From the NCBI RefSeq assembly GCF_047149785.1, contig NZ_BAAGBE010000001.1:2852001-2916000 (forward strand): DNA of 64,000 bases. Direction: 5' to 3'. Shown here one piece after another: positions 32,707 to 41,293 of the stretch. A program made the translations under genes and the position numbers. Source of the stretch: Nitrobacter sp047149785 (GTDB taxonomy: Bacteria > Pseudomonadota > Alphaproteobacteria > Rhizobiales > Xanthobacteraceae). The notes under the pieces are model-generated. The model searched no databases and was not told where the DNA came from. It saw only the letters and a program-made list of their open reading frames with translations. How positions within the stretch are numbered: position 1 is the first letter of the stretch; every line of letters begins with the position of its first letter.

Positions 32707-33784
32707 GGCACGACTCTCGCGACGCGCATTTGCGGCGGGACTGGCCGCGCTCGGACTCGGACGAAAGACTGCGTTGGCGCAGGGGTTCGCCGGCCTTGGG
32801 GTCGATGCGTCCGGCTTCGCCGCGGTCACGCCGGGCCGGCGCTTCGTGTTTCCGGCCGACCACGGTCCGCACCCGGATTATCGCATCGAGTGGTGGTACC
32901 TCACCGCCAATCTCAGCGACACGAAAGGCAACGCATACGGCACGCAGTGGACTTTATTCCGGCTGGCGATGCAGCCGGGTCCGCAGCGCGAAGGCTGGGC
33001 GAACCAGCAGATCTGGATGGGACATGCCGCCGTCACCCGCGCCGATACCCACCGCTACAGCGAAACCTTTGCGCGCGGCGGCGTCGGTCAGGCCGGCGTG
33101 GACGCGGAGCCTTTCCGCGCATGGATCGATTCATGGCGGATGCGCGGGCTCGACCCGATGTCGGCGGTCGAGATAGCGCCGCTCCAGGTCAACGCATCGG
33201 GCGCGGATTTCAGCTACGCGCTGCGGCTCGATGCGACGCGGCCGCTCGTGCTCGAAGGCGATGCGGGCTATAGCGTGAAATCCGAGCGCGGACAGGCGTC
33301 CTACTACTACAGCCAGCCGTTTTTCACGGCGAACGGCACCCTTACAATCGACGGCAAGTCCGCGAACGTCCGCGGACAGGCCTGGATGGACCGCGAATGG
33401 AGCAGCCAGCCGCTGGCCGCCGACCAGACCGGTTGGGACTGGTTCTCGCTGCACCTTGAGAGCGGCGAAAAACTGATGCTGTATCGCCTGCGGCAAACCC
33501 AAGGCGAGCCCTACCTGACGGGCAACTGGATCGAAGCGGATGGGCGATCGGTCGTGCTGTCCGCAAATTCCATCGCCATGACGCCGACGGCGACAACCGA
33601 GGTCGCGGGTCGCCGACTGCCGACGAGTTGGCGCATCGCCGTTCGCGATCGGGATTTCACGATCGAAACCGTCCCGCTGAATCCGGCAAGCTGGATGGGG
33701 ACGAGTTTTTCCTATTGGGAGGGTCCAATCAGCTTCACCGGCACGCATTCGGGTGTCGGCTATCTCGAAATGACGGGTTATTGA
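32696..33784 (+). CDS. AttH/carotenoid 1,2-hydratase-like exported protein
   Basis: A 362-residue lipocalin-like protein of the AttH/CrtC family: DHGPHPDYRIEWWYLTANL is the family signature, with WMDREWSSQPL and GWDWFSLHL further on. The N-terminus carries a Tat-type motif, SRRAF, followed by a hydrophobic stretch and an Ala-rich cleavage region (TALAQG), so it is probably exported folded. ATG 32696 overlaps the permease end by 11 bases. With the ATPase and permease it matches Att-type operons (AttE, AttFG, AttH). No carotenoid genes are nearby, so carotenoid hydration is unlikely. Confidence 0.85.
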   Translation: MSVRARLSRRAFAAGLAALGLGRKTALAQGFAGLGVDASGFAAVTPGRRFVFPADHGPHPDYRIEWWYLTANLSDTKGNAYGTQWTLFRLAMQPGPQREGWANQQIWMGHAAVTRADTHRYSETFARGGVGQAGVDAEPFRAWIDSWRMRGLDPMSAVEIAPLQVNASGADFSYALRLDATRPLVLEGDAGYSVKSERGQASYYYSQPFFTANGTLTIDGKSANVRGQAWMDREWSSQPLAADQTGWDWFSLHLESGEKLMLYRLRQTQGEPYLTGNWIEADGRSVVLSANSIAMTPTATTEVAGRRLPTSWRIAVRDRDFTIETVPLNPASWMGTSFSYWEGPISFTGTHSGVGYLEMTGY

Positions 33785-33846
33785 CCGAAACAGGAAGCGC
33801 GTGATGCCGTCTGGTTGGGCAAAACGTGCTCCGAACGGCATTATGG

Positions 33847-33970
33847 CGTTTTCAAGCGAAGCATGTCCTCGGGCTTGACCCGAGGATGGATACCGGTTTG
33901 CGCAAAGAAAACGCGTCAAAACAAAAATCTGGAGCCCGGCTTTGATTCCATCAAAGCCGGAATGGCTCTA
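33847..33970 (-). repeat. Palindromic intergenic repeat, copy C (inverted)
   Basis: Inverse orientation of the family: GCGTTTTCAAGCGAAGC, then an extra hairpin CCTCGGGCTTGACCCGAGG, then ACCGGTTTGCGCAAAGAAAA and CGCGTCAAAACAAAAATCTG, closing with the hairpin CCGGCTTTGATTCCATCAAAGCCGG split over 33937-33961. It follows the AttH-like gene and, read on the minus strand, has the terminator-like half first. Confidence 0.8.
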
Positions 33971-34273
33971 GCGACGATAAGTCGCGAACCAATCAGCGCC
34001 TGGTCTTTGTCCTGATCTCCGGTGAACCGACTGGATTTCGCCGCAACAAAAAATTGCGTGTCGCGAATATCACCGCCAACGAAAGCGCTCGTCGGGCGAC
34101 TTCAGCTCTTCCAGGAATCGGGCCTCGATTCCGCAAGCGGTCGAACAGAACGCGGAAAGGCTCTAGAATTGATTCAGGTGATATTGTTGCTCCCGTACGC
34201 GTGATCGGCATCGAACTATCTATCGTTTTCCGTTCGATCTGCTCCGAGCCGCGATCAATTCAGAACGTGAACG

Positions 34274-34299
34274 GGAACCGCCGAGGCTTCATGAAAGTT
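34274..34299 (+). promoter_or_regulatory. Possible EcfG-type (general stress response) promoter
   Basis: GGAAC at 34274-34278, a 17-base spacer, then AGTT at 34296-34299 approximate the alphaproteobacterial EcfG consensus (GGAAC-N16/17-cGTT), about 37 bases before the prkA start. The PrkA-YeaH-SpoVR operon is stress-controlled in other bacteria, which fits. One of four bases in the -10 element deviates. The remainder of the gap from 33971 shows nothing I recognise. Confidence 0.4.
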
Positions 34300-34335
34300 G
34301 TGATTTGAGGGCATCGCGGCGGCCGGGAGGCGACT

Positions 34336-36285
34336 ATGCAGGGCAAGCAATCTGACGTCTTCGACCTGTTCTCCAGAATCTATAGTTCCGTCGCCCCGGA
34401 AGAGATGAGCCTCCAGCAATATCTGCTGGCGTGTCGGGAGGACAAGTCGATGTACGGCCTGGCGCCCGAGCGCATGGTCGACGCGATCGGCGAACCCAGA
34501 CTGGTCGACACCAGCAAGGACGAGAGGCTCGGCCGCATCTTCGCGAACAAGACGATCAAGCTCTATTCCTCCTTCTCCGAATTCTACGGCATGGAAGACA
34601 CCATAGAGCGGATCGTCGGCTATTTCCGCTATGCTTCGCAAGGACTGGAGGAGCGCAAACAGATCCTCTACCTGCTCGGCCCGGTTGGCGGCGGCAAATC
34701 GTCGCTGGCGGAGCGGTTGAAAAGCCTGATGGAGCAGCGCCCCGTCTATACGCTCAAGGCGGGGAATCAGATCAGCCCCGTTTTTGAATCGCCGCTCGGC
34801 CTTTTCAGCCCCGACCGCATGGCCGATCTGCTGGAAGACAAATACGGGATCGCGCGGCGACGCCTGAACGGCTTGATCTCGCCCTGGGCGCGAAAGCGTC
34901 TTGACGAACTGGCCGGCGATATTTCCAAATTTTCCGTTGTGAAGCTGATGCCGTCCCGGCTTCGCCAGATCTGCATCGCCAAGACCGAGCCCGGCGACGA
35001 AAACAACCAGGACGTGTCTGCGCTGGTCGGCAAGGTCGACATCCGTCAGCTCGAGAACTACAGCCAGTCCGACCCGGATGCCTATTCCTACAGCGGCGGC
35101 CTGAACCGCACCACGCAGGGGCTGCTCGAGTTCGTCGAGATGTTCAAGGCACCTATCAAGGTGCTGCACCCGCTGCTCACGGCGACGCAAGAGGGCAGCT
35201 ACAACGGCACCGAGAATTTCGGGTCATTTCCGTACCAGGGAATAGTGGTGGCCCATTCCAACGAATCGGAATGGCTGCAATTCAAGAACAACAAGAACAA
35301 CGAGGCGTTTCTCGACCGCATCCTGGTGGTCAAGGTGCCATATTGCCTGCGGATTACCGAGGAACGACAAATCTATGACAAGCTGCTGCGCGAAAGCGAA
35401 CTCCTCGACAGCGCCTGCGCGCCCGAAGTCCTGGACATCCTCAGCCGGTTCACGGTTTCAACCCGTCTGGCCGAGCATGCCAACTCGCCCCTCTACACCA
35501 AGATGCGGATCTACGATGGCGAGAACCTGAAGGACGTCGACCCCAAGGCAAAGTCGGTCCAGGAATACCGCGACGCCGCCGGCGTCGACGAGGGCATGAC
35601 CGGCGTCAGCACCCGTTTCGCTTTCAAGATTCTGTCGCAGACCTTCAATTACGACACCGAGGAAGTCGCCGCCGATCCCGTTCACCTGATGTATATTCTG
35701 GAAGATGCAATCAAGCGCGAACAGTTCCCGAAAAAGGCCGAAGCCGCCTATCTTGATTTCATAAAGTCGGAGCTCGCCACCCGGTACGCCGAGTTCATCG
35801 GCCACGAGATTCAGAAGGCCTATCTGGAGTCGTATAGCGAATACGGCCAGAACCTGTTCGACCGCTACATCGCCTACGCCGATGCCTGGATCGAAGACCA
35901 GGACTACAAGGACCCCGATACCGGTCAGATCCTCAATCGCGAGGTGCTGGACAACGACCTGTCGCAAATCGAAAAACCGGCCGGCATCGCCAATCCGAAG
36001 GACTTCCGCAACGAGGTGGTGAAGTTTGCGCTGCGGGCGCGGGCCCGCAATGACGGCCGCAACCCGTCATGGACAAGCTACGAGAAGCTGCGCGAGGTGA
36101 TCGAGAAGCGCATGTTCGGCCAGGTCGAGGATCTGCTGCCCGTCATCAGCTTCGGCTCCAAGCAGGACAGCGTCACCGAGAAACGCCACCACGAATTCGT
36201 GCAGCGGATGATCGCGCGCGGCTATACCGAGCGTCAGGTGCGGCGGCTGGTGGACTGGTATATGCGAGTCAACAAGGCCGGCTGA
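34336..36285 (+). CDS. prkA: PrkA family AAA+ serine protein kinase (YeaG)
   Basis: A 649-residue protein of the PrkA/YeaG family, cytoplasmic AAA+ protein kinases (or proteases, as argued for some members) active in stationary phase and starvation. Residues ~15-390 are the ATPase part with Walker A LLGPVGGGKSSL near 113-124; the C-terminal ~250 residues are the PrkA-specific domain. Length is typical (~640-650). The ATG at 34336 has GGGAGG upstream. It leads the three-gene unit prkA-yeaH-spoVR, which is conserved in many proteobacteria, and a possible EcfG promoter precedes it. Confidence 0.95.
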   Translation: MQGKQSDVFDLFSRIYSSVAPEEMSLQQYLLACREDKSMYGLAPERMVDAIGEPRLVDTSKDERLGRIFANKTIKLYSSFSEFYGMEDTIERIVGYFRYASQGLEERKQILYLLGPVGGGKSSLAERLKSLMEQRPVYTLKAGNQISPVFESPLGLFSPDRMADLLEDKYGIARRRLNGLISPWARKRLDELAGDISKFSVVKLMPSRLRQICIAKTEPGDENNQDVSALVGKVDIRQLENYSQSDPDAYSYSGGLNRTTQGLLEFVEMFKAPIKVLHPLLTATQEGSYNGTENFGSFPYQGIVVAHSNESEWLQFKNNKNNEAFLDRILVVKVPYCLRITEERQIYDKLLRESELLDSACAPEVLDILSRFTVSTRLAEHANSPLYTKMRIYDGENLKDVDPKAKSVQEYRDAAGVDEGMTGVSTRFAFKILSQTFNYDTEEVAADPVHLMYILEDAIKREQFPKKAEAAYLDFIKSELATRYAEFIGHEIQKAYLESYSEYGQNLFDRYIAYADAWIEDQDYKDPDTGQILNREVLDNDLSQIEKPAGIANPKDFRNEVVKFALRARARNDGRNPSWTSYEKLREVIEKRMFGQVEDLLPVISFGSKQDSVTEKRHHEFVQRMIARGYTERQVRRLVDWYMRVNKAG

Positions 36286-36300
36286 AGGCGGAGGCATGCC

Positions 36301-37620
36301 ATGCCGATTCTGATCGACCGGCGGCTCAACCCGAAAGACAAGAGCCTCGGCAACCGGCAACGTTTCCTGCGGCGCGCGCGCCAGGAATTGAAGCGCAGCA
36401 TTCGCGACCGCGTCCGCAGCGGCAGGATTTCCGATGCGGACGGCGAACAGACGGTCTCGATTCCGACCAGAAGCACGGACGAGCCGCGCTTCAAGGAAAC
36501 CAAGGACAGTGGCCGGCGTCAACATGTCCTGCCAGGCAACAAGCACTTCGTGCCCGGCGACCGGCTGCGCAAGCCCGGCCGGGGCGACGCCGGTACGCCC
36601 GATCCCTCGATGAAGGATTCGGACGACGATTTCCGCTTCGTGCTGTCGCGCGAGGAGGTGCTCGACCTCTTCTTCGAGGACCTCGAACTGCCCGATCTGG
36701 TCAAGCTCAGTTTGCACGAAATCCTTGCTTTCAAGCCGCGCCGGGCGGGCTTTGCCGCGACCGGCTCGCCGACCAACATCAATATCGGCCGTACCATGCG
36801 CAACAGCTACGGCCGCCGCATCGCCCTGAAGCGCCCTAAACGGGAGGAGGTCGATGCGATCCGGCAGCAGATTGCCGAACTCGAAGCGGGACCGTCGAGC
36901 CCGGTCGCCGGACAGCGCATCGCCGCGCTGCAGGCCGAAATGGAGCGGCTGGAGCGAAAGCGGCGGCTGATCGCCTATGTCGATCCGCTCGACATCCGCT
37001 TCAACCGCTTCGAGGCGCAGCCCGTTCCGAACGCCAAAGCGGTGATGTTCTGCCTGATGGACGTCTCCGGCTCGATGGGCGAACGCGAGAAGGATCTTGC
37101 AAAGCGCTTTTTCGTATTGCTGCACCTGTTCCTGAAACGCCGCTACGAGCGCATCGAAATCGTTTTCATCCGTCACACCCACGAAGCCCAGGAAGTGGAC
37201 GAGGAAACATTCTTCTACAGCACGCAGAGCGGCGGCACGGTGGTCTCTACCGCGTTGGACAAGATGCATCGCATCATCTCTGAGCGCTATCCCGCCAGCG
37301 AATGGAATATCTACGCCGCACAGGCGTCCGACGGGGACAACCTCGCCGACGATTCACCGCGCTGCATCGCGCTCCTGGACGAGGAGATCATGCGGCTTTG
37401 CCAGTACTACGCCTATGTCGAAATCATCGATGAGCGGGAGCGCCATATCTTCGGCACGACCGAGAACGGGACCTCGCTTTGGCGAGCCTACAGCTCCGTC
37501 AACGAGAACTGGCCGAACTTCCAGATGACCCGCATCGCCGAGGCGGCCGACATATATCCCGTGTTCCGGCAACTCTTCACCAGGCGGGCAGCGGCGGAAG
37601 GATTGAGGATTCGCCGATGA
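36301..37620 (+). CDS. yeaH: YeaH/DUF444 VWA-like protein
   Basis: A 439-residue DUF444 protein. The N-terminal third is basic and probably flexible; the C-terminal half has a von Willebrand A-like fold with MIDAS motif LMDVSGSMGE near residue 257. It acts with PrkA in stationary-phase and nitrogen-stress adaptation in enterobacteria; biochemistry is not known. The ATG at 36301, 15 bases after prkA, is preceded by GGAGG. Its TGA overlaps the spoVR ATG (ATGA). Confidence 0.93.
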   Translation: MPILIDRRLNPKDKSLGNRQRFLRRARQELKRSIRDRVRSGRISDADGEQTVSIPTRSTDEPRFKETKDSGRRQHVLPGNKHFVPGDRLRKPGRGDAGTPDPSMKDSDDDFRFVLSREEVLDLFFEDLELPDLVKLSLHEILAFKPRRAGFAATGSPTNINIGRTMRNSYGRRIALKRPKREEVDAIRQQIAELEAGPSSPVAGQRIAALQAEMERLERKRRLIAYVDPLDIRFNRFEAQPVPNAKAVMFCLMDVSGSMGEREKDLAKRFFVLLHLFLKRRYERIEIVFIRHTHEAQEVDEETFFYSTQSGGTVVSTALDKMHRIISERYPASEWNIYAAQASDGDNLADDSPRCIALLDEEIMRLCQYYAYVEIIDERERHIFGTTENGTSLWRAYSSVNENWPNFQMTRIAEAADIYPVFRQLFTRRAAAEGLRIRR

Positions 37621-39155
37621 ATGTGGCCGCACGCAAGACCGGCCCGCTGTTCTCCGGTTCCGAGTGGGATTTCGGCACCCTGTCGCGGGCCTTCGACGTG
37701 ATCGAACGGGTCGCCATTGAGGAGCTCAATCTCGATATCTATCCGGTGCAGATGGAGATCATCTCGTCCGAGCAGATGCTGGACGCCTATTCCTCCATCG
37801 GCATGCCGCTGATGTACCGGCACTGGTCGTTCGGCAAGCATTTTGCCTACCAGGAACAGCTCTATCGCAAGGGCGCTCGCGGGCTGGCTTATGAGATCGT
37901 CATCAATTCCAACCCGTGCATCGTCTATCTGATGGAAGAAAACACCATGGCGCTGCAGGCCCTGGTGACCGCTCATGCCGCGCTCGGCCACAATCATTTC
38001 TTCAAGAACAACTATCTGTTCAAAGAATGGACCGACGCCGGCGCGATCCTCGGTTATCTCGATTTCGCAAAGAATTACGTCGCCCGCTGCGAGGAGCGGC
38101 ACGGGCTTGCCGCCGTGGAGGACATCCTCGACCCGGCGCACGCGCTGATGGAACAGGGCGTGTTCCGCTACCGTCGGCCTCCGAAGCTGTCGTCGGAGAA
38201 ACAGCGGCAAGGCCTGCGCGAGCGCCTTGAATATGAGGAGCGGTCCTACAACGACCTCTGGCGCACCTTGCCGCCGTCGAAAGGCGAGAGCCAGGCCGAT
38301 GAGAACGAAAGCAAGACGGCCGAGCGTCGCAAGTCGCTGAAGCTTCCGGAAGAGAACCTTCTCTATTTCCTGGAGAAGAACAGCCTGATCCTGGAGCCGT
38401 GGCAACGCGAAATCCTGAGGATCGTGCGCGTCATCGCCCAGTATTTCTATCCGCAGCGGCAGACGCAGGTGATGAACGAGGGTTGCGCCACTTTCGTCCA
38501 TTACACGGTGATGAACGCGCTGTTCGACCGCGGGCTCATCAACGAAGGCGCGATGCTGGAAATCCTGCGCAACCATTCCAACGTGATCTTCCAGCCGGCC
38601 TTCGACGACCCGCGCTACACCGGCATCAACCCCTACGCGCTCGGGCTGGACCTCATGCAGGACATCCGGCGCATCTCGACCGAACCGACGGAAGAGGATC
38701 GCGACTGGTTCCCGGACATCGCCGGCAAAGGCGACTGGCGCGCCACGCTGCTCGATGCCTGGGCCAACCACCGCGACGAATCCTTTATCCGGCAGTATCT
38801 GAGCCCCACGCTGATCCGCAAATGGCGGCTTTTCCTGCTTTCCGACGCCGCCAGCGAGCCGCACTACGAGGTCGCCTCGATCCACAACGAGCGCGGGTAC
38901 GAGAAGATTCGCTCCGCGCTTGCCCACAGCTACGATATCGGGGCAAGCCATTCCGACATCCAGGTCGTCGATGTCGATCTGCTCGGCGACAGACACCTGA
39001 GACTGGAGCACAAGATTTCCGACGGCGTCCTGCTGGAGGACGGCAGTTGCGACGCGACCTTACGATACATCCGCAGGCTGTGGGGTTATAAGGTTAGTTT
39101 GGCGGGCGTGGACGCAAATACCGGGGCGAAGCTCTATGAACGCCTGATCGATTGA
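37617..39155 (+). CDS. spoVR: SpoVR family protein (YcgB)
   Basis: A 512-residue SpoVR/YcgB protein. LGHNHFFKNNYLFKEW, NEGCATFVHYTVMN and the His/Glu-rich centre are family blocks, suggestive of a metal-binding site. Named from sporulation in Bacillus but widespread in non-spore-formers, where it travels with prkA and yeaH and is stress-induced. ATG 37617 overlaps the yeaH stop, so the three genes are translationally coupled. A longer upstream frame overlaps yeaH and is a shadow. Confidence 0.93.
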   Translation: MNVAARKTGPLFSGSEWDFGTLSRAFDVIERVAIEELNLDIYPVQMEIISSEQMLDAYSSIGMPLMYRHWSFGKHFAYQEQLYRKGARGLAYEIVINSNPCIVYLMEENTMALQALVTAHAALGHNHFFKNNYLFKEWTDAGAILGYLDFAKNYVARCEERHGLAAVEDILDPAHALMEQGVFRYRRPPKLSSEKQRQGLRERLEYEERSYNDLWRTLPPSKGESQADENESKTAERRKSLKLPEENLLYFLEKNSLILEPWQREILRIVRVIAQYFYPQRQTQVMNEGCATFVHYTVMNALFDRGLINEGAMLEILRNHSNVIFQPAFDDPRYTGINPYALGLDLMQDIRRISTEPTEEDRDWFPDIAGKGDWRATLLDAWANHRDESFIRQYLSPTLIRKWRLFLLSDAASEPHYEVASIHNERGYEKIRSALAHSYDIGASHSDIQVVDVDLLGDRHLRLEHKISDGVLLEDGSCDATLRYIRRLWGYKVSLAGVDANTGAKLYERLID

Positions 39156-39307
39156 GCCGTCGGAGCGGCTCGAAGACCGCAAATCCGGGGCCCCATGACA
39201 CTGCGTGCGGCCGGTGCATGGCGGTCGCGTAAGTATTCCGTTGGCCCGGCGGCCGAGTAAAGGACGCTGCGCCGTGCATTATTATTGCGACATACCAATG
39301 CCGGGAG

Positions 39308-40501
39308 GTGGACTTGGCGAGAAAACGCATCGGCATTCTCACGGGCGGCGGCGACGTCCCCGGCCTCAATGCAATCATCAAGACCGTGACTTATCGCGGC
39401 AACGAGGACGACATCGAAGTCATGGGACTCCGCCGTGGCTGGGAGGCCCTGACGCACTTGAACCTCGAGGACCCGGCCAGCAGGTCTCGCTACCTTATCC
39501 CGCTGAACCGCGAAAACACCCGCACCATCGACCGGCACGGCGGGACCATGCTGCACTCGAGCCGCACCAATCCGTCCAAAATGAAAAGGCTACCCGATCA
39601 TCTCGTCGACACTGACCTTCCGGTTAATATCAATACCAACGGCGGCATTGAGACCAAAAGCTGGGACCTGACCGGCCAGGTGCTCGCGAACCTGTCAGGG
39701 CTGGGAATCGAACACCTGATTGCCATCGGCGGCGACGACACGCTCAGTTACGCGGCCAGGCTCAACGAACTCGGCGTCAGGATCATCGCCATTCCGAAGA
39801 CGATGGACAACGACGTCCGCAACACCGAATACTGCATCGGCTTCTCGACCGCGATCACCCGCGCCAGCGACGCCATCCAGCGGCAGCGCACCACCGTCGG
39901 CTCGCACGAGCGCATCGGCATTTTCCGCATCTTTGGCCGCGATGCCGGATTCACCGCGCTCTACACCGCGTACGCGACCTCGATTCGATGCGTCATACCG
40001 GAATACAAGGTCGATCTCGACAAGCTGCTCCGATTGCTTCTCGAGGACAAGCGCACCAACCCGAGCAATTACGCGCTGGTCGTGCTCAGCGAGGGCGCCG
40101 AGTGGGAAGGCTACAACGTGCAGGAATACGGCGACCCTGACGCTTACGGTCATCGCAAGAAGGCGAGCATCGCCGAAACGCTTGCCGACGAGATCAAGCA
40201 GCGCGCCGGCGAGGAGACGATCGTCTCCGACCTCACCTATGATCTGCGATCGGGCGATCCGGACTTCATCGACAAGCTCGTCGCCCTGACTTACGGCAAC
40301 ATGGCCTATGATGCGGTCCTGGAAGGCAGGACCGGCCTGATGTCGGCTCTGGTAGAGGGCCGCTACGATCTGGTGCCCATCCCTGACGCCAGGCTCGGGC
40401 CGCGCAAATTGGACGTGGCCGGCATGTACAACACGGAACGCTACCGTCCCCTCTACGCCAACAAGCGGGGTCTGCCGATCTTTCTCAACCGTGCGTCATA
40501 G
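39308..40501 (+). CDS. pfp: 6-Phosphofructokinase with pyrophosphate-type active site
   Basis: A 397-residue phosphofructokinase. GGGDVPGLNAIIK near the N-terminus binds the phosphoryl donor; GGDDTLS has Asp where ATP enzymes have Gly (GGDGS), and PKTMDND has Lys where ATP enzymes have Gly (PGTIDND). Both changes are the marks of PPi-dependent enzymes, so it probably uses PPi reversibly in glycolysis/gluconeogenesis and could link to CO2 fixation through triose phosphates. The start is GTG 39308 or TTG 39314; GGGAGG (39303-39308) favours the latter by spacing. The stop codon lies inside the stem of the following palindromic repeat. Confidence 0.88.
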   Translation: MDLARKRIGILTGGGDVPGLNAIIKTVTYRGNEDDIEVMGLRRGWEALTHLNLEDPASRSRYLIPLNRENTRTIDRHGGTMLHSSRTNPSKMKRLPDHLVDTDLPVNINTNGGIETKSWDLTGQVLANLSGLGIEHLIAIGGDDTLSYAARLNELGVRIIAIPKTMDNDVRNTEYCIGFSTAITRASDAIQRQRTTVGSHERIGIFRIFGRDAGFTALYTAYATSIRCVIPEYKVDLDKLLRLLLEDKRTNPSNYALVVLSEGAEWEGYNVQEYGDPDAYGHRKKASIAETLADEIKQRAGEETIVSDLTYDLRSGDPDFIDKLVALTYGNMAYDAVLEGRTGLMSALVEGRYDLVPIPDARLGPRKLDVAGMYNTERYRPLYANKRGLPIFLNRAS

Positions 40502-40602
40502 AGCCTTTCCGCTTCTGATGGAATCAGAAGCGGGCTCTATGATTTTGATTTGACGCGTTTTCTTTACGCGAACCGGTATCCACTTCGCTTGAAAACGCTC
40601 TG
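40498..40602 (+). repeat. Palindromic intergenic repeat, copy D, overlapping the pfp stop
   Basis: Outer arms ATAGAGC/GCTCTAT and an inner 11-bp stem CCGCTTCTGAT/ATCAGAAGCGG around GGA. Compared with copy A the inner stem has different bases on both arms but still pairs perfectly. The second half (GACGCGTTTTCTTTACGCGA and on to AAAACGCTC) is nearly identical to copies A and B. It contains the TAG of pfp and can act as its terminator. Confidence 0.85.
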
Positions 40603-41107
40603 GGGTGGCAATTGGTGCCCGCCCCCCGACGTATTTGCCGGCTCCATCGCTTTCAGGCCAGCATGGCCAGTGGGTATGAATACTCGAAAACTTGGCGGCA
40701 AGTCGTCTGCATCGCAGCGGTGCGGGGCGGTCCGTCGCGGCAAGGCTTGTTCTTGATCGCAGATTCCGGGTCATGACGAACCTCTACCGTCCCGTACTTC
40801 TTTGTGTGATCGCGCTGTTTCAGCCTTACCATTGACGTGGGCGGCGACGTCATGCCGCCATCATGTCGAACTCGACATGCACGCGGCGCCTGTTTTGGCA
40901 ACTGCGAGTGCAGAGGGCAACGAACCGCTTGATGTCCAGGTAGAAAGAGCCAGCGGCCAAGCCATTCCATATATGAAAATACTATGGGCGGCGCCTCCGC
41001 CAGATCTCGAAAATATATGCCGTTCCACCGAGCTTTACGGACCGGACTACGGCTTCACGGAGATTGCCGCTTTCAGCGCGGCCCGTGAGCCGATGGAGAA
41101 CGGCGCA
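40603..41107. other. Gap upstream of the kdp operon
   Basis: No convincing gene, RNA or repeat is seen in these 505 bases. Open frames on either strand lack ribosome binding sites and recognisable motifs. The region must hold the kdp promoter and its KdpE-binding site, which I could not locate. Confidence 0.4.
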
Positions 41108-41191
41108 ATGTCCGACATTCTGCTGCTGGCTCTGGGCCTCGGCTGTTTCGCCCTTCTGGCCCTTTACGGCCTCGCCAGCGAACGGCTCTGA
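41108..41191 (+). CDS. 27-residue membrane peptide before kdpF
   Basis: A peptide beginning MSDILLLALGLGC and ending GLASERL, one hydrophobic helix, encoded just ahead of kdpF with GGCGCA-type upstream sequence and no strong ribosome binding site. Similar tiny membrane peptides occur before kdpF/kdpA in other Rhizobiales. It may be an accessory of the Kdp complex; nothing is known. A longer open frame reaches upstream to 40802, but that part shows no gene character. Confidence 0.6.
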   Translation: MSDILLLALGLGCFALLALYGLASERL

Positions 41192-41201
41192 GGAGACGGC
41201 G

Positions 41202-41291
41202 ATGCTCTTCGATGATGCGATGGGCGGCGGCGTGGCCGTGCTCATCATGCTCTATCTCGTCTATGCGCTGCTGCACCCCGAAAGGTTCTGA
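41202..41291 (+). CDS. kdpF: KdpF, small subunit of the Kdp potassium ATPase
   Basis: A 29-residue single-helix peptide ending LYLVYALLHPERF, matching KdpF, which stabilises the KdpABC complex in the inner membrane. AGGAGA lies just upstream of the ATG at 41202, and the stop is 2 bases before kdpA. Confidence 0.85.
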   Translation: MLFDDAMGGGVAVLIMLYLVYALLHPERF

Positions 41292-41293
41292 GC

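Noticed and set aside
40802..41191. A 129-codon frame as a single gene before kdpF
   Set aside because: Only the last 27 codons resemble a known small Kdp-associated membrane peptide; the rest has no gene character.
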